Below, in pieces: positions 7,875 through 16,459 of a stretch of 64,000 nucleotides of DNA. Origin of the DNA: JAQBVV01 sp965249205. Lineage in GTDB: Bacteria; Acidobacteriota; Vicinamibacteria; Vicinamibacterales; UBA2999. The stretch's first letter is position 1. The number at the start of each line of letters is the position of its first letter. Made by a program: the position numbers and the translations under genes. Under the pieces are notes generated by a model, which worked only from the letters and a program-made list of their open reading frames with translations, had not been told where the DNA came from and ran no database searches. The stretch is from assembly GCA_965249205.1 (NCBI GenBank), contig CBDFLL010000002.1:62001-126000 (forward strand), in the 5' to 3' direction.

Positions 7875-9289
7875 GGGGATGTCCCACTGACTGTTGAAAT
7901 TTGAGAGCGGCGGCTCCTCACTGCTCGTGGTACACGAGTGGTGACGAGCCGCGGGCGCAAGCCCGCCAAGAAGGAGCCGCCATGAAGAAGTCTCGCATAG
8001 CCCGTCCGATCGCTGCTGTTGCATCTCCCGCCGTCCGGTCCCTGCCGCTCGTTGACCTCCTGGTCGACACGAAAGCCGCACTCTTCGAGTTGATGGTCCG
8101 CTCGGGCCTCCGCGTGCTCGACGCGATGCTGGAGGAGGATCGCACGGCGCTGTGCGGGCCGCGGTATGCGCATCAGCCCGCGCGGGCACGGTGCCCAGCG
8201 ACGTTGTGGTGGGCGGGCGCAAGGTGGCGGTCTCGCGGCCGCGGGTCCGCGCCGACGGGCGTGAGGTCCCGCTGCCGACGTTTCGGGCCCTGGCGCACAC
8301 CGACCCGTTGAATCGGCGCGTCGTCGAACAGATGCTGGTGGGTGTCGCGACCCGCCAGTATGCGCGGAGTCTGGAGCCGATGCCGGCCGGCGTGGTGAGC
8401 CGCGGCACGAGCAAGAGTAGCGTCAGCCGACGGTTTGTGGCGAAGACCACGGCGCAGCTCCGGACGTGGCAATCGGCGCCGCTGGACGACCTCGACCTTG
8501 TGGCGTTGCTCCTCGACGGCGTGCACATCGGGGAGCACTGCCTCGTGGTGGCCCTCGGGATCGCGGCCGATGGCCAGAAACACGCGCTGGGCCTGTGGGA
8601 GGGCGCGACCGAGAACGCGACCGTGTGTCAGAGCTTCCTCGCGAATCTCCAGAGCCGCGGCCTGCGCACGGACCGCAGCCTGCTCGTGATCCTCGATGGC
8701 GCCTTGGCGCTGCACAAAGCGGTGCGCGCGGTCTTTGGCGAGGCCGCCCTCGTTCAGCGGTGCCAAGTCCACAAGCTCCGCAACATCCTCGACCACCTGC
8801 CGGAGCGACAGCGCCCGTGGGTCCAGGCGATCGTGCGGCGCGCCTATCAGGCGAGCGACGTGAAGACGGCGACGCGGCTCCTCACGGATCTCGCCACGCG
8901 CCTGGAGGACGACTATCCCGGCGCCGCCGGCAGCGTCCGAGAAGGACTGGCCGAAACGCTGACCGTCCTCACGTTGCACCTCTCGACCCGCCTGCAGCGG
9001 TCGCTCGCCACGACCAACGCCGCCGAGAGTCTGCTGAGTCGTACCCGCCACGTGAAGCGCAACGTGAAACGGTGGCGTGGGGGACAGATGATGCTCCGGT
9101 GGGTGGCCGCCGGTGTCCTCGAAGCCGTCAAGGGCTTCCGGCGCCTGAAGGGATGCGGCGATATGCCGCGCTTGGTCAGCGCGCTTCGCGCACGCGACCA
9201 ACGACTGGGGCTCGGTGTCTCAGAGGCGAACGTCGCGTAGAATCTCACCCGAGCCGCCGCCGAATTTCAACAGCGGTCGGGACATCCTC
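7875..9289 (+). mobile_element. IS256-family insertion sequence
   Basis: The imperfect ends read GGGGATGTCCC on the left and, inverted, GAGGATGTCCC on the right, with further similarity inward (CTGTTGAAATT). An 8-bp AGTACCTA duplication flanks it exactly (7867-7874 and 9290-9297), as expected for the family. It lies within the GT-C glycosyltransferase gene. Confidence 0.92.
7982..9240 (+). pseudogene. IS256-family transposase with frameshift
   Basis: The N-terminal part starts at the ATG at 7982 ('MKKSRIARPIAAV', good upstream AAGGAGCC site) and runs to about 8180 in one frame ('CGPRYAHQPARA'). The rest continues in another frame ('RAGTVPSDVVVGGRKV') to 9240, about 419 aa in all. DDE residues are present in the second part: 'LLLDGVHIG', 'VILDGALAL' and the Glu of 'TTNAAESLL'. 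The shift near 8160-8185 is of minus-one type, inside a GC-rich run. It could be an inactivating mutation, a sequencing error, or less likely programmed frameshifting. The IS ends are intact. Confidence 0.8.
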
Positions 9290-10976
9290 AGTACCTATTG
9301 TGGATAAGATAGAACGTTAATTTATTCTTAGCGACCAGGGTATTGTGGATATTCTCATCGTCATTAAGGTAATGTATTCCAAGCCGACCTCTAGCCTCTC
9401 TCTCTCTTACAAATCGAATGTATTTTTCAACCTCCAATGATAAGAGTCTAACAAGAATGTTTTCCGCTCCCAAAAATCGTTCGGCTTTCTCTATTCTCTG
9501 TAGAAATGTATCTTCCAGATCCGTGACTTCTGTGAATTGTGAGTCATAATATGTGAGAACACTGGCGGGAGTTGTCGCGAATGCCACGAGATTGTCTGAG
9601 CTATCCTCTATTTCATCATCAAAATAACGAGCAGCGGCATACCAGTCTGGATTTGGTTTGTAAACGGTCCACACATCACTCTTCTGAAAAAATGCACTGG
9701 TAGCTGTCGTGCTGAATAGAACAGCAAACATCACACTTGCTATTGTGATAGGTCTGGTTCTAAATTCCGTGAGGCCTTTGGCCAAGACCAGATAGAAGAA
9801 CGGCAATACCCACAACGCACTTCGTTCTATATAGATATTTTCAAACCCACTGAAGGACAGCCCTAAAAGGAGCAAGGGCAACGCAAATACATATAACACA
9901 ACATCCGTGGAGTAAGCCTCCTTTTTCTGTTTTGATTGTTTAAAGATCAATACTAGCCCCCGCAGAAAAATACCGAGAAACCAGATCTGTACCAGCAACA
10001 TCAGTGTTCTCTGCAACATTGTGCTCGAGCCGGCACCATCCTGATTTACAGCGGCAAGAGAATTGCCAGACAAGAACCAACTAAAGAAAAGTCTCCACAA
10101 TTCAAAAAGTGTAAATGAGCGTAAATACTCTTGCCCCGTGGAGATATTCGCAAACATGTACTTTAGTGCCAAGAATACAATCAAAGAGGCTACTATCAGA
10201 ACATTCAATATTAAGACATTCCGCTTCACCTTATTTATCTTAATTAGACACATCATTGAAATTGACATTAGATAAACAATTACAAAATAATGACTAAGAA
10301 CTGCTACACATAATGACACACAATATATGACATACCAGATTGACTTTGTACCATGCTCTTTCAATTTGTAATACGAGAGGATCGAGACTAGTAACAAACA
10401 CAAAGTTAATGAATACGATCTGGCCTCCTGTGAATACCAGATATGTACCGGGGATAAGCACAACAAAAATGTTGCTATGAGAGCCGTTCTCTTCCCTGCA
10501 AGTGTCGAAGACAACGTGTAAACTAAGAATATCGAGAGAATTCCGGATATTAGCGAGGGCATTCTGACCGATATCTCTGAGTCGCCAAACAACCTTATCC
10601 AAAAAAATATGAATGTTTGATAAAAAGGAGGGTGAATATCAAAGAAAGCGTTATTGCCAAGCCAAAGTATATTTTCGTTCTTTATGCGCGTTGCCCATAA
10701 TTCGTCAAACCACAGACTTTTAGTTAGATTGGGTAAACGCAATAGAATACCGCCTGCGAAAACGATACTCAAGAGAAGCCAGGAATTATTTTGAAAATAA
10801 GTTGCTAGATGACGAAAGAAAATAAGGCTTTCTTTTGAAAATGATTTCCCCTCTTGCATAGTGTAATTAGAATAGAGCTTCTGAATCGTGGACGTCACTA
10901 TATCCTCACTGTGCAGTGCGTTCCTGACCTGCCGGGTTTCTTCGGACCAGCCGTTGCAGTAGTTGGCAGCCTTGTT

Positions 10977-11078
10977 GAGAGGACCGGGTTTCTCGGACCA
11001 CTACGACAGTGATTCTGCGCCCGTTGTGAGAGGACCGGGTTTCTCGGATCACTACGACAGTGATTCTGCGCCCGTTGT
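10977..11078. repeat. Tandem duplication of a 51-bp unit at the IS3 remnant end
   Basis: Two adjacent 51-bp copies (10977-11027, 11028-11078) differ at one base. The unit contains the last codons of the IS3-type transposase and the sequence GGACCGGGTTTCTCGG. A more diverged third piece (CCGGGTTTCTTCGGACCA) lies at about 10932-10949. Confidence 0.85.
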
Positions 11079-11640
11079 GATCGCTCTTTGCGCGTACTCC
11101 CGAGAGCTCAGACCCTTGACAGCTCGGTGAGGATGATTCTCATTGTAATCCCACCGAAAGGCATCGATCTTCTGCTGTGCGTCCTCCAGCGACGCGAACC
11201 AGTGCACATTCAAACATTCTTCCCGAAACCGGCCATTGAACGATTCGATCGTGGCATTGTCCGTCGGCTTGCCACGGCGGCTGAAGTCGAGAACGACCCC
11301 GTTCGTGTATGCCCACGGATCGATCGCCGCGCTGACGACAACTGGTCGGCGACGACGTCCATGCTCCAGATGTCGTTGCGCGCGGTGGCTGGCCGCCGCC
11401 GCTCCCGATGCACCGCCGTGGCGTGCCGCCACGGGCGCTTGCACCGGAGCGCCAGGCCTTCCTCGGTATAGACGCGATAAAAGCGCTCCTTCCCCACGTC
11501 CCAGCCTTCGCGCCGCAGCAGCATGCGGAGACGCCGATAGCCGAAGCGTACCCGGGTCTGCGCCAGCTCGCGCATCCGGCAGCGCAGGCCCGTCAGCGGA
11601 TCTTCCGGCCGCAGTGATGGTGCAAAGCTCGACGTCTACA
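11052..11640 (-). pseudogene. Decayed IS3-family transposase (OrfB)
   Basis: Two pieces of an IS3-type integrase-core transposase survive in different frames. The upstream piece (to about 11340) shows 'RFGYRRLRMLLRREGW' and 'RNDIWSMDVVADQL'. The downstream piece (about 11324-11055) shows 'GVVLDFSRRGKPTDNATIESFN' residues, 'NGRFREECLN' and 'WRDYNENHPHRA'-like sequence (here 'FRWDYNENHPHRA'). The segment normally between them, about 60 residues including the second catalytic Asp (DNGxEF), is deleted. The N-terminal part and OrfA are also missing. The 3' end is duplicated in tandem. It cannot encode an active enzyme. Confidence 0.8.
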
Positions 11641-11676
11641 CGTATCGCCCGCACCGGTCCTGCGACGATTCGGGTA

Positions 11677-13188
11677 TCACTGTGCCGTCATGAACTGAAC
11701 GAACTGCGACATCGGAACCGGACTCCCATGGACACCCACGATGGTCGTCACATCCAGACCCAAGCGCTGCAAGGTTTGGTAGAACGTCCGGCTACTGGCG
11801 TTGGGTGCTGGAGCTTGCGGATTGTAGAGGTCAGCCTGGACGACGATATTCTCCCCCGGGATATACGCGATCAGCATGCCCGCGGCATGGGCAAGACCCT
11901 GGACGTGGTGGAGTTCGACCGTTTTCGTGTCATCGGCGAGGACGTATTTCTCCCGCGCTGTCTCGAAGATGTAGCCTTCCGACCACTCTTCAGGCGGATA
12001 CAGCGAGAACCGGTCAGGTTGCAACATCCACGGCCGAGCCCGCAAGACTTCCTGGTAGTACGGGTGGTTGCCTTCATGGGTAATGACGGCCGCGCCCTCG
12101 TGGACATAGGCGCGGAGTCCGCCCAGATGGTCCCAGTGATGATGCGTATTCACGATGAACCGGATCGGCTTGTCTGGAACGAGCCTGTTCACTTCGCCGA
12201 TCACCGCCAGAGAACGTTCTTCATTGAGTGGCGCCTCGACAACGGCCACATGCTCACCGAACTCGATGGCGACGCTATTGTGGGAGCCTCCCCCGATCAA
12301 CCACAAGCCATCGCCCAACCTTTCTGACTGCACGCCGACAGCCTCAGTGCCGATGCTCCGTACCGCGTCTGGGACCGTGAGCGCGGCGTTGGCCACGTTT
12401 ACTTGAAGGTCCGAGACGGTTTCGAGACCGAACGAATGGTCGCCGCCGCTGACGTTCGGCGTATGCGCGCCATCGTCATAGTCCTGATGCTGATGGAATC
12501 GCGGAACCATCGCACCGCCCATCTCCCGATAGTTGGTGTAGACATTTTCATAGTACAGGTCGCCGACGACAGGATTGGGAATCCAGGTCTGCACTCGCTG
12601 GACCAGATTCTCGGAGTTGATCGTGCCGTTCACCCGGTACTTTCCGAACGCGACGAACGAAACGACGGTCGCCCTGCCTCCGTACTCATTGCGAGTGACC
12701 ATGGTCGGGTTGGCGCCCGGCGCCATCGCGCCCTTGAGGAACCCCCAGGGCGTCAGGAATATTTCGAGCTGCCGCAGTTCGGCGGCGGCCGGCTGTGGAA
12801 CGGCCTGCCCGTCCGCGGTCAAAGCCCAGGCGTAGTCGCCGCTGACCAGATTGGTGACCCGCTGCTCGGTCAGGAACGGGAACCCCCGGCCGCCCCCCTG
12901 GCGCGAATTGTCGCCTTGTGCCCGGACGTATTCCTCCCTCGAGGACATCGTCTCGAAATCGATCGTCCGCGTATAGCTCGTCAGGTCCACTCGCGGCCAA
13001 TCCTGATCGGGCGTGAAATTCTGCCCGACCATGCCTTGCCAGCCGGTGCCGGAGTATCGGATGGACTCCATATCGACCGCGCCCATCGCGGTCGCGGCGG
13101 TCTGCAAGACACCGCCTACATCTTGCGCCGTGGCTGATCCAGCCATCAGCGCGGTCAGGCTCAGTGACAGCCAAAATCGCTTTGCCAT
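11677..13188 (-). CDS. Secreted MBL-fold metallohydrolase
   Basis: The 503-aa protein has a signal peptide (about residues 1-22, 'SLTALMAGSATAQ'). The N-terminal 290 residues form a beta-rich region of unknown fold. The C-terminal part is a metallo-beta-lactamase-fold domain with 'NTHHHWDHLGG' (HxHxDH), a histidine in 'VQGLAHAAG' and a late histidine in 'VGVHGSPV'. Such two-part proteins are frequent in Acidobacteriota and their substrates are generally unknown; quinoprotein relay/SoxH-like members are the nearest characterised type. The ribosome site GGAGGA lies before the ATG. It is not obviously in an operon: 36 bases separate its stop from the IS3 remnant. Confidence 0.85.
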   Translation of the reverse strand: MAKRFWLSLSLTALMAGSATAQDVGGVLQTAATAMGAVDMESIRYSGTGWQGMVGQNFTPDQDWPRVDLTSYTRTIDFETMSSREEYVRAQGDNSRQGGGRGFPFLTEQRVTNLVSGDYAWALTADGQAVPQPAAAELRQLEIFLTPWGFLKGAMAPGANPTMVTRNEYGGRATVVSFVAFGKYRVNGTINSENLVQRVQTWIPNPVVGDLYYENVYTNYREMGGAMVPRFHQHQDYDDGAHTPNVSGGDHSFGLETVSDLQVNVANAALTVPDAVRSIGTEAVGVQSERLGDGLWLIGGGSHNSVAIEFGEHVAVVEAPLNEERSLAVIGEVNRLVPDKPIRFIVNTHHHWDHLGGLRAYVHEGAAVITHEGNHPYYQEVLRARPWMLQPDRFSLYPPEEWSEGYIFETAREKYVLADDTKTVELHHVQGLAHAAGMLIAYIPGENIVVQADLYNPQAPAPNASSRTFYQTLQRLGLDVTTIVGVHGSPVPMSQFVQFMTAQ

Positions 13189-13719
13189 GATTCATCCTCC
13201 ACTGTGATTCTGCTGACTCGTTGCGCGCTGGACGGCGCCGCGAGATGCGGCTCGGGCTCCGACGCTCGTCCACGCGAGGATCGCCGAGAAAATCGCGAAG
13301 CAGTATTGCCAGAGACGATGCCGGTGTGAGCAGGTTGTACCCACACTCGACATGACGCGCGCTGGGAGCACGGTCGCCAACGACGACGATTATGACTCAG
13401 GGGAAAGACAAATCAACCGCCAACAGCGTCGGTCACTCGAATCATCTCGATCAGGCGCGCGCGGTCAGATGTGGGCGCAACTGGAGCCGGGCGCGTGTTC
13501 CTTGACAACCAAGGTCCGTTCGCGGCCCCACGCGGTGACAATCTGCGCCGTGACCGCCCCGGATGGCAGCCGTGTGGCTATGGAGATCCAAGATTCAGAG
13601 GGCACGGGCGTGTGGACCTCGGAACGTACGGCGTAGCGTGCAGCACCGATCAATCTCGCTCAACGCACCGTGCAGACATCATGAGCGTCAGTTCTACGGC
13701 CCTGGCGCGCCAGTTGCCG
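13189..13719. other. Gene-poor stretch of 531 bp
   Basis: No convincing gene. A plus-strand frame at about 13490-13636 reads somewhat protein-like ('AVTAPDGSRVAMEIQDSEG') but has no good start, signal or family, so it is not called. The stretch separates two minus-strand genes and should contain the promoter of the MBL-fold gene. Confidence 0.5.
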
Positions 13720-14421
13720 CTACGGCGTCCTGCTCAACCCCTCTAGCATTTCGATCAGAGCGATCGCGCGTGAGAGCGGGCCGTCCTGCTCGAGCAGGTT
13801 CTGGCGGCTCACGGGATCGATCGGCAGACGCTGCGAGATCTCATCGACGACCTGTTCGTCAGGGACCCCCGCCGGGGGCTCCGGGATGCGGAGTCGGCCG
13901 GACAACGCCGTCAAGAGCGACTCCAGCCGCAGCCGCTGGTCACCGAGGGCGATGGGGTCGTTCTCGACCTCGCGCACGGCCTCTACGTGCGCCAGGCGGT
14001 AGGGCTGGCTGTCGTCCTCGCCGGTGATGCAAAACTTGGTCAGCCCTCCGAGCACGATGGTGTACTGCCCGTCGGCCAGTTCCTCATAGTCGATGATCAG
14101 GCCGGCGCACCCGATCGACGCAATCGGCGGCCGTCCCTCGTAGTCTGCTTCGTAGCCCGGTTGGAGCATCACCATACCGATGATGCGGTCTCCCTTCAGA
14201 GCGTCGGCCACCATGGCGCGATAGCGCGGTTCGAAGATGCGAAAGGGGTACGACGCATTCGGGAACAGCGTCGGGCCCTCGAGGGGAAAGATCGAGATCG
14301 TCGCCGGCAGCCCGCCGGCGGCCGGTCGGTCGCCCGTACCCGCGGACTGCGCCGCAAGGGAGGCTGGCATGCACAGGAAACCGGTGATTCCCATCACGCA
14401 GATGAGTGTCCTTGCCTTCAT
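13720..14421 (-). CDS. Exported Lon-substrate-binding-domain protein
   Basis: The 233-aa product has a signal peptide (about residues 1-25, 'FLCMPASLAAQ'), then a LonN/PUA-like domain: 'ISIFPLEGPTLFPNASYPFRIFEPRYRAMV', conserved glycine segments 'IGCAGLI' and 'GQYTIVLGGLTKF'. Stand-alone LonN proteins lack the ATPase and protease parts of Lon, and their role is not defined. The signal peptide is unusual because most stand-alone members are cytosolic; export to the periplasm is inferred from it. The C-terminal 60 residues are helical. Confidence 0.8.
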   Translation of the reverse strand: MKARTLICVMGITGFLCMPASLAAQSAGTGDRPAAGGLPATISIFPLEGPTLFPNASYPFRIFEPRYRAMVADALKGDRIIGMVMLQPGYEADYEGRPPIASIGCAGLIIDYEELADGQYTIVLGGLTKFCITGEDDSQPYRLAHVEAVREVENDPIALGDQRLRLESLLTALSGRLRIPEPPAGVPDEQVVDEISQRLPIDPVSRQNLLEQDGPLSRAIALIEMLEGLSRTP

Positions 14422-14713
14422 ACCAAGAGGTTACGCGATTGCGAGCATGAATTGAACGCCAAGCGCTCGTTGCTTGCACCCCGGTCTTCCGTTAATTTTC
14501 TGGAGCCCGCCTGATGTCGGCTATCGTCATACTCGTCTGGATCGCATGTCAGACACGCGGAGCTACGGGCACCAACGGCGGAGCGATCAGGGTGACTGCC
14601 CAGGGGCGCCAGGAATTCTGGACGGTCAGGAAACGGTAGGCCCGTCGCCTTCAGCATCGGTTCGGGGCGAGGCCCAGTCGGATGACATTTCTTCGAGAGC
14701 AGAGGGTAGATGA
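14422..14713. other. Intergenic region between divergent genes
   Basis: No gene seen in these 292 bp; they should hold the promoters of the Lon-domain gene and of the amidohydrolase that starts at 14714. Confidence 0.5.
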
Positions 14714-16390
14714 ATGATGCGCACGCACTCCTGTCGGCCACTTCCGCTAATCGTCCTGTGTCTCGGCCTCACAGGTTGCGGCCAGTCGACGGACCCGGTA
14801 CCGGGCGAACCGACCGGGAGGGTCGCCGACCGGGTGTTCACCAACGGCAACATCCTGACGGTGGATGAAGACTTCTCGACGGTTCAGGCGCTCGCCATCC
14901 TGGACGGCCGGATCCTGGCCGCCGGTTCGAACGAGGAAATACTCGCGCTGGCCGGCCCCGATACCGACGTCGATAACCTCGCCGGCCGGACGATCGTACC
15001 CGGCCTGATCGAGAATCACATGCATTTCGTACGCGCGACCCGCGACTGGTACCGCCACGTGCGGTGGGACGGTCTGACCTCGCGGGCGGCGGCCCTTGGG
15101 TTGGTGGCCGAGAGGGCACGCGAGCTTCCGGAACGCGAGTGGGTGACGGTGATCGGCGGCTGGACCTTCACGCAGTTCCTCGACGACAGCGGGCTCTTCA
15201 GCGCGGATGAACTCGACGCGGCTTTGCCGGATGTGCCGTTGTACATCCAGGAAGGTTATCGACGCGGCTTTGCCAACTCGAAGGCGCTGCAAGCGGCGGG
15301 CGTCGACGACCGCACGGTTCTCGAGGGCTCCGGCCTGATCGTCAAGGACGAGTCTGGAAATCTCACGGGGGAGTTCGTCGGTGCCGGCGCGATGAACTTG
15401 ATCGCCTCGGCGATGCCCGACGTCACAGACGATGTCTGGGACCGGAGCCTGCAGCAAACCATCGAGGACTTTCATGGCTTCGGCATGACGACCGTGTACG
15501 ACGTCGGTGGGAATTCGGTGACGCCCGGTCATTACGACGCCGTCAGGCGCGCTGCGGAGGAGGACGACCTCACCATGAGGGTCTTCTACTCCCTGAATGG
15601 GCAGAACGGCGTCGGCGCTTCTCCCGACGAGATCATGGCGGCACTGGAAGCCAACACACCCGACCGGGCCGGACTGCGCTTCGCCAGGTTCGGCTGGGGC
15701 GAATCCACGTATCGGCCCATGAGAGCGCAGCCCTTCGAGGCTTCTCGGCAGGTGCTCGACGACTACCGGGCCATCGCGCTGACGGCGGCGGAGAACGGCT
15801 GGCAGATGCACGAGCATTCCCAGCGCGACGAGAAGATCCGCGCCATGCTGGACGTGTTCGAGTCGGTGAACCAGTCCGTGCCGATTGCCGATCTACGCTG
15901 GACGATCGCGCATACCAACGGTATCTCGGCTGAATCGATCCACCGGGCGAACGACCTTGGCATGGTCTTCGCCGTTCACAGTTCGAGCCGGATGATGACG
16001 CCCGAAGCGTTCGCCAGCGGCATGCGTCCGCCGCCGCCAATCCGCAGCATCAGCGAGTCCGGCGGTATGTGGGGGCTGGGGTCCGACGGCACCACGGTGG
16101 CGAGCCCCAATCCCTTCCACAACATCGGCTGGGCCGTCAGTGGCCTCTCACCCGCTGGTGAGACGATTCTCGAGGAGACAGTTTCGCGGGAAGAGGCGCT
16201 CACGGCTCATACACGGACGAACGCCTATCTGATGTTTCGAGAGGATCATCTCGGCAGCCTGGAGGCAGGTAAGCTGGCTGATTTTGCGGTGCTCGACCGC
16301 GACTACATGACGGTGCCGGAGGACGAGATCAAGGATCTGCGCTCGGTGATGACGGTCGTCGGCGGCGCCGTCGTCTACTCTGCCGACTAA
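14714..16390 (+). CDS. YtcJ-like amidohydrolase lipoprotein
   Basis: The 558-aa product carries a lipoprotein signal with lipobox 'LTGC' (Cys about 22), so it is probably anchored in the outer or inner membrane. It follows the amidohydrolase-3 (YtcJ) layout: 'RVFTNGNILTVDEDFSTVQALAI', the HxH metal site in 'PGLIENHMHFVR', 'HEHSQRDEK', 'WTIAHTNGIS', and a C-terminal 'GSLEAGKLADFAVLDRDYM'. The usual DAHxH is 'ENHMH' here, keeping both histidines. Substrate unknown. The next gene is convergent. The TAA stop lies in a CTAA tetranucleotide immediately followed by a family-B repeat end. Confidence 0.85.
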   Translation: MMRTHSCRPLPLIVLCLGLTGCGQSTDPVPGEPTGRVADRVFTNGNILTVDEDFSTVQALAILDGRILAAGSNEEILALAGPDTDVDNLAGRTIVPGLIENHMHFVRATRDWYRHVRWDGLTSRAAALGLVAERARELPEREWVTVIGGWTFTQFLDDSGLFSADELDAALPDVPLYIQEGYRRGFANSKALQAAGVDDRTVLEGSGLIVKDESGNLTGEFVGAGAMNLIASAMPDVTDDVWDRSLQQTIEDFHGFGMTTVYDVGGNSVTPGHYDAVRRAAEEDDLTMRVFYSLNGQNGVGASPDEIMAALEANTPDRAGLRFARFGWGESTYRPMRAQPFEASRQVLDDYRAIALTAAENGWQMHEHSQRDEKIRAMLDVFESVNQSVPIADLRWTIAHTNGISAESIHRANDLGMVFAVHSSSRMMTPEAFASGMRPPPPIRSISESGGMWGLGSDGTTVASPNPFHNIGWAVSGLSPAGETILEETVSREEALTAHTRTNAYLMFREDHLGSLEAGKLADFAVLDRDYMTVPEDEIKDLRSVMTVVGGAVVYSAD

Positions 16391-16400
16391 CGCGGATTTC
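16387..16400. repeat. Left end of a family-B repeat at a stop codon
   Basis: CTAA (16387-16390, containing the TAA stop) is followed by CGCGGATTTC, identical to the family-B end. The right-hand end was not found before 16460, so the copy is truncated or decayed. Confidence 0.5.
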
Positions 16401-16459
16401 TTGAGCGCGTGGCTCTCAGCTGGCGGGGTCACCATGCGTGTCCGCAAGCAAGGTACCGA

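Larger units (their letters stand above)
7754..10898 (-). pseudogene. GT39/ArnT-like membrane glycosyltransferase disrupted by IS256
   Basis: The N-terminal part (9298-10898) encodes about 533 residues of a multi-spanning GT-C transferase. The loop motif 'LWFDELWA' carries the Asp-Glu expected for polyprenyl-phosphate-sugar-dependent enzymes, followed by 'DIHPPFYQTF' and about ten hydrophobic helices. The frame stops at 9288 inside the IS end. Removing the IS and one copy of its 8-bp duplication joins '...LIHNRY' to 'WPGGFDGLL...' at 7754-7874 in frame, restoring a protein of about 573 residues that ends at 7754. The loss is C-terminal, so residual activity is possible. The gene is strikingly AT-rich against its neighbours, a sign of recent transfer. 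Confidence 0.85.

Noticed and set aside
8160..8185. Programmed ribosomal frameshifting in the IS256 transposase
   Set aside because: IS256-family elements normally use a single frame, and no typical slippery heptamer is seen; mutation or sequencing error is simpler.
10063..10602. Short frames on both strands inside the AT-rich region
   Set aside because: They are shadows of the GT-C gene, which has clear membrane helices and motifs across the whole segment.
10977..11078. Possible CRISPR array
   Set aside because: Only two directly adjacent copies with no spacer; the unit belongs to the end of an IS3 remnant.
13352..13636. Plus-strand frame of 94 codons in the gene-poor stretch
   Set aside because: Only its last third looks protein-like; no ribosome site, signal or family resemblance, and high GC makes chance frames common.
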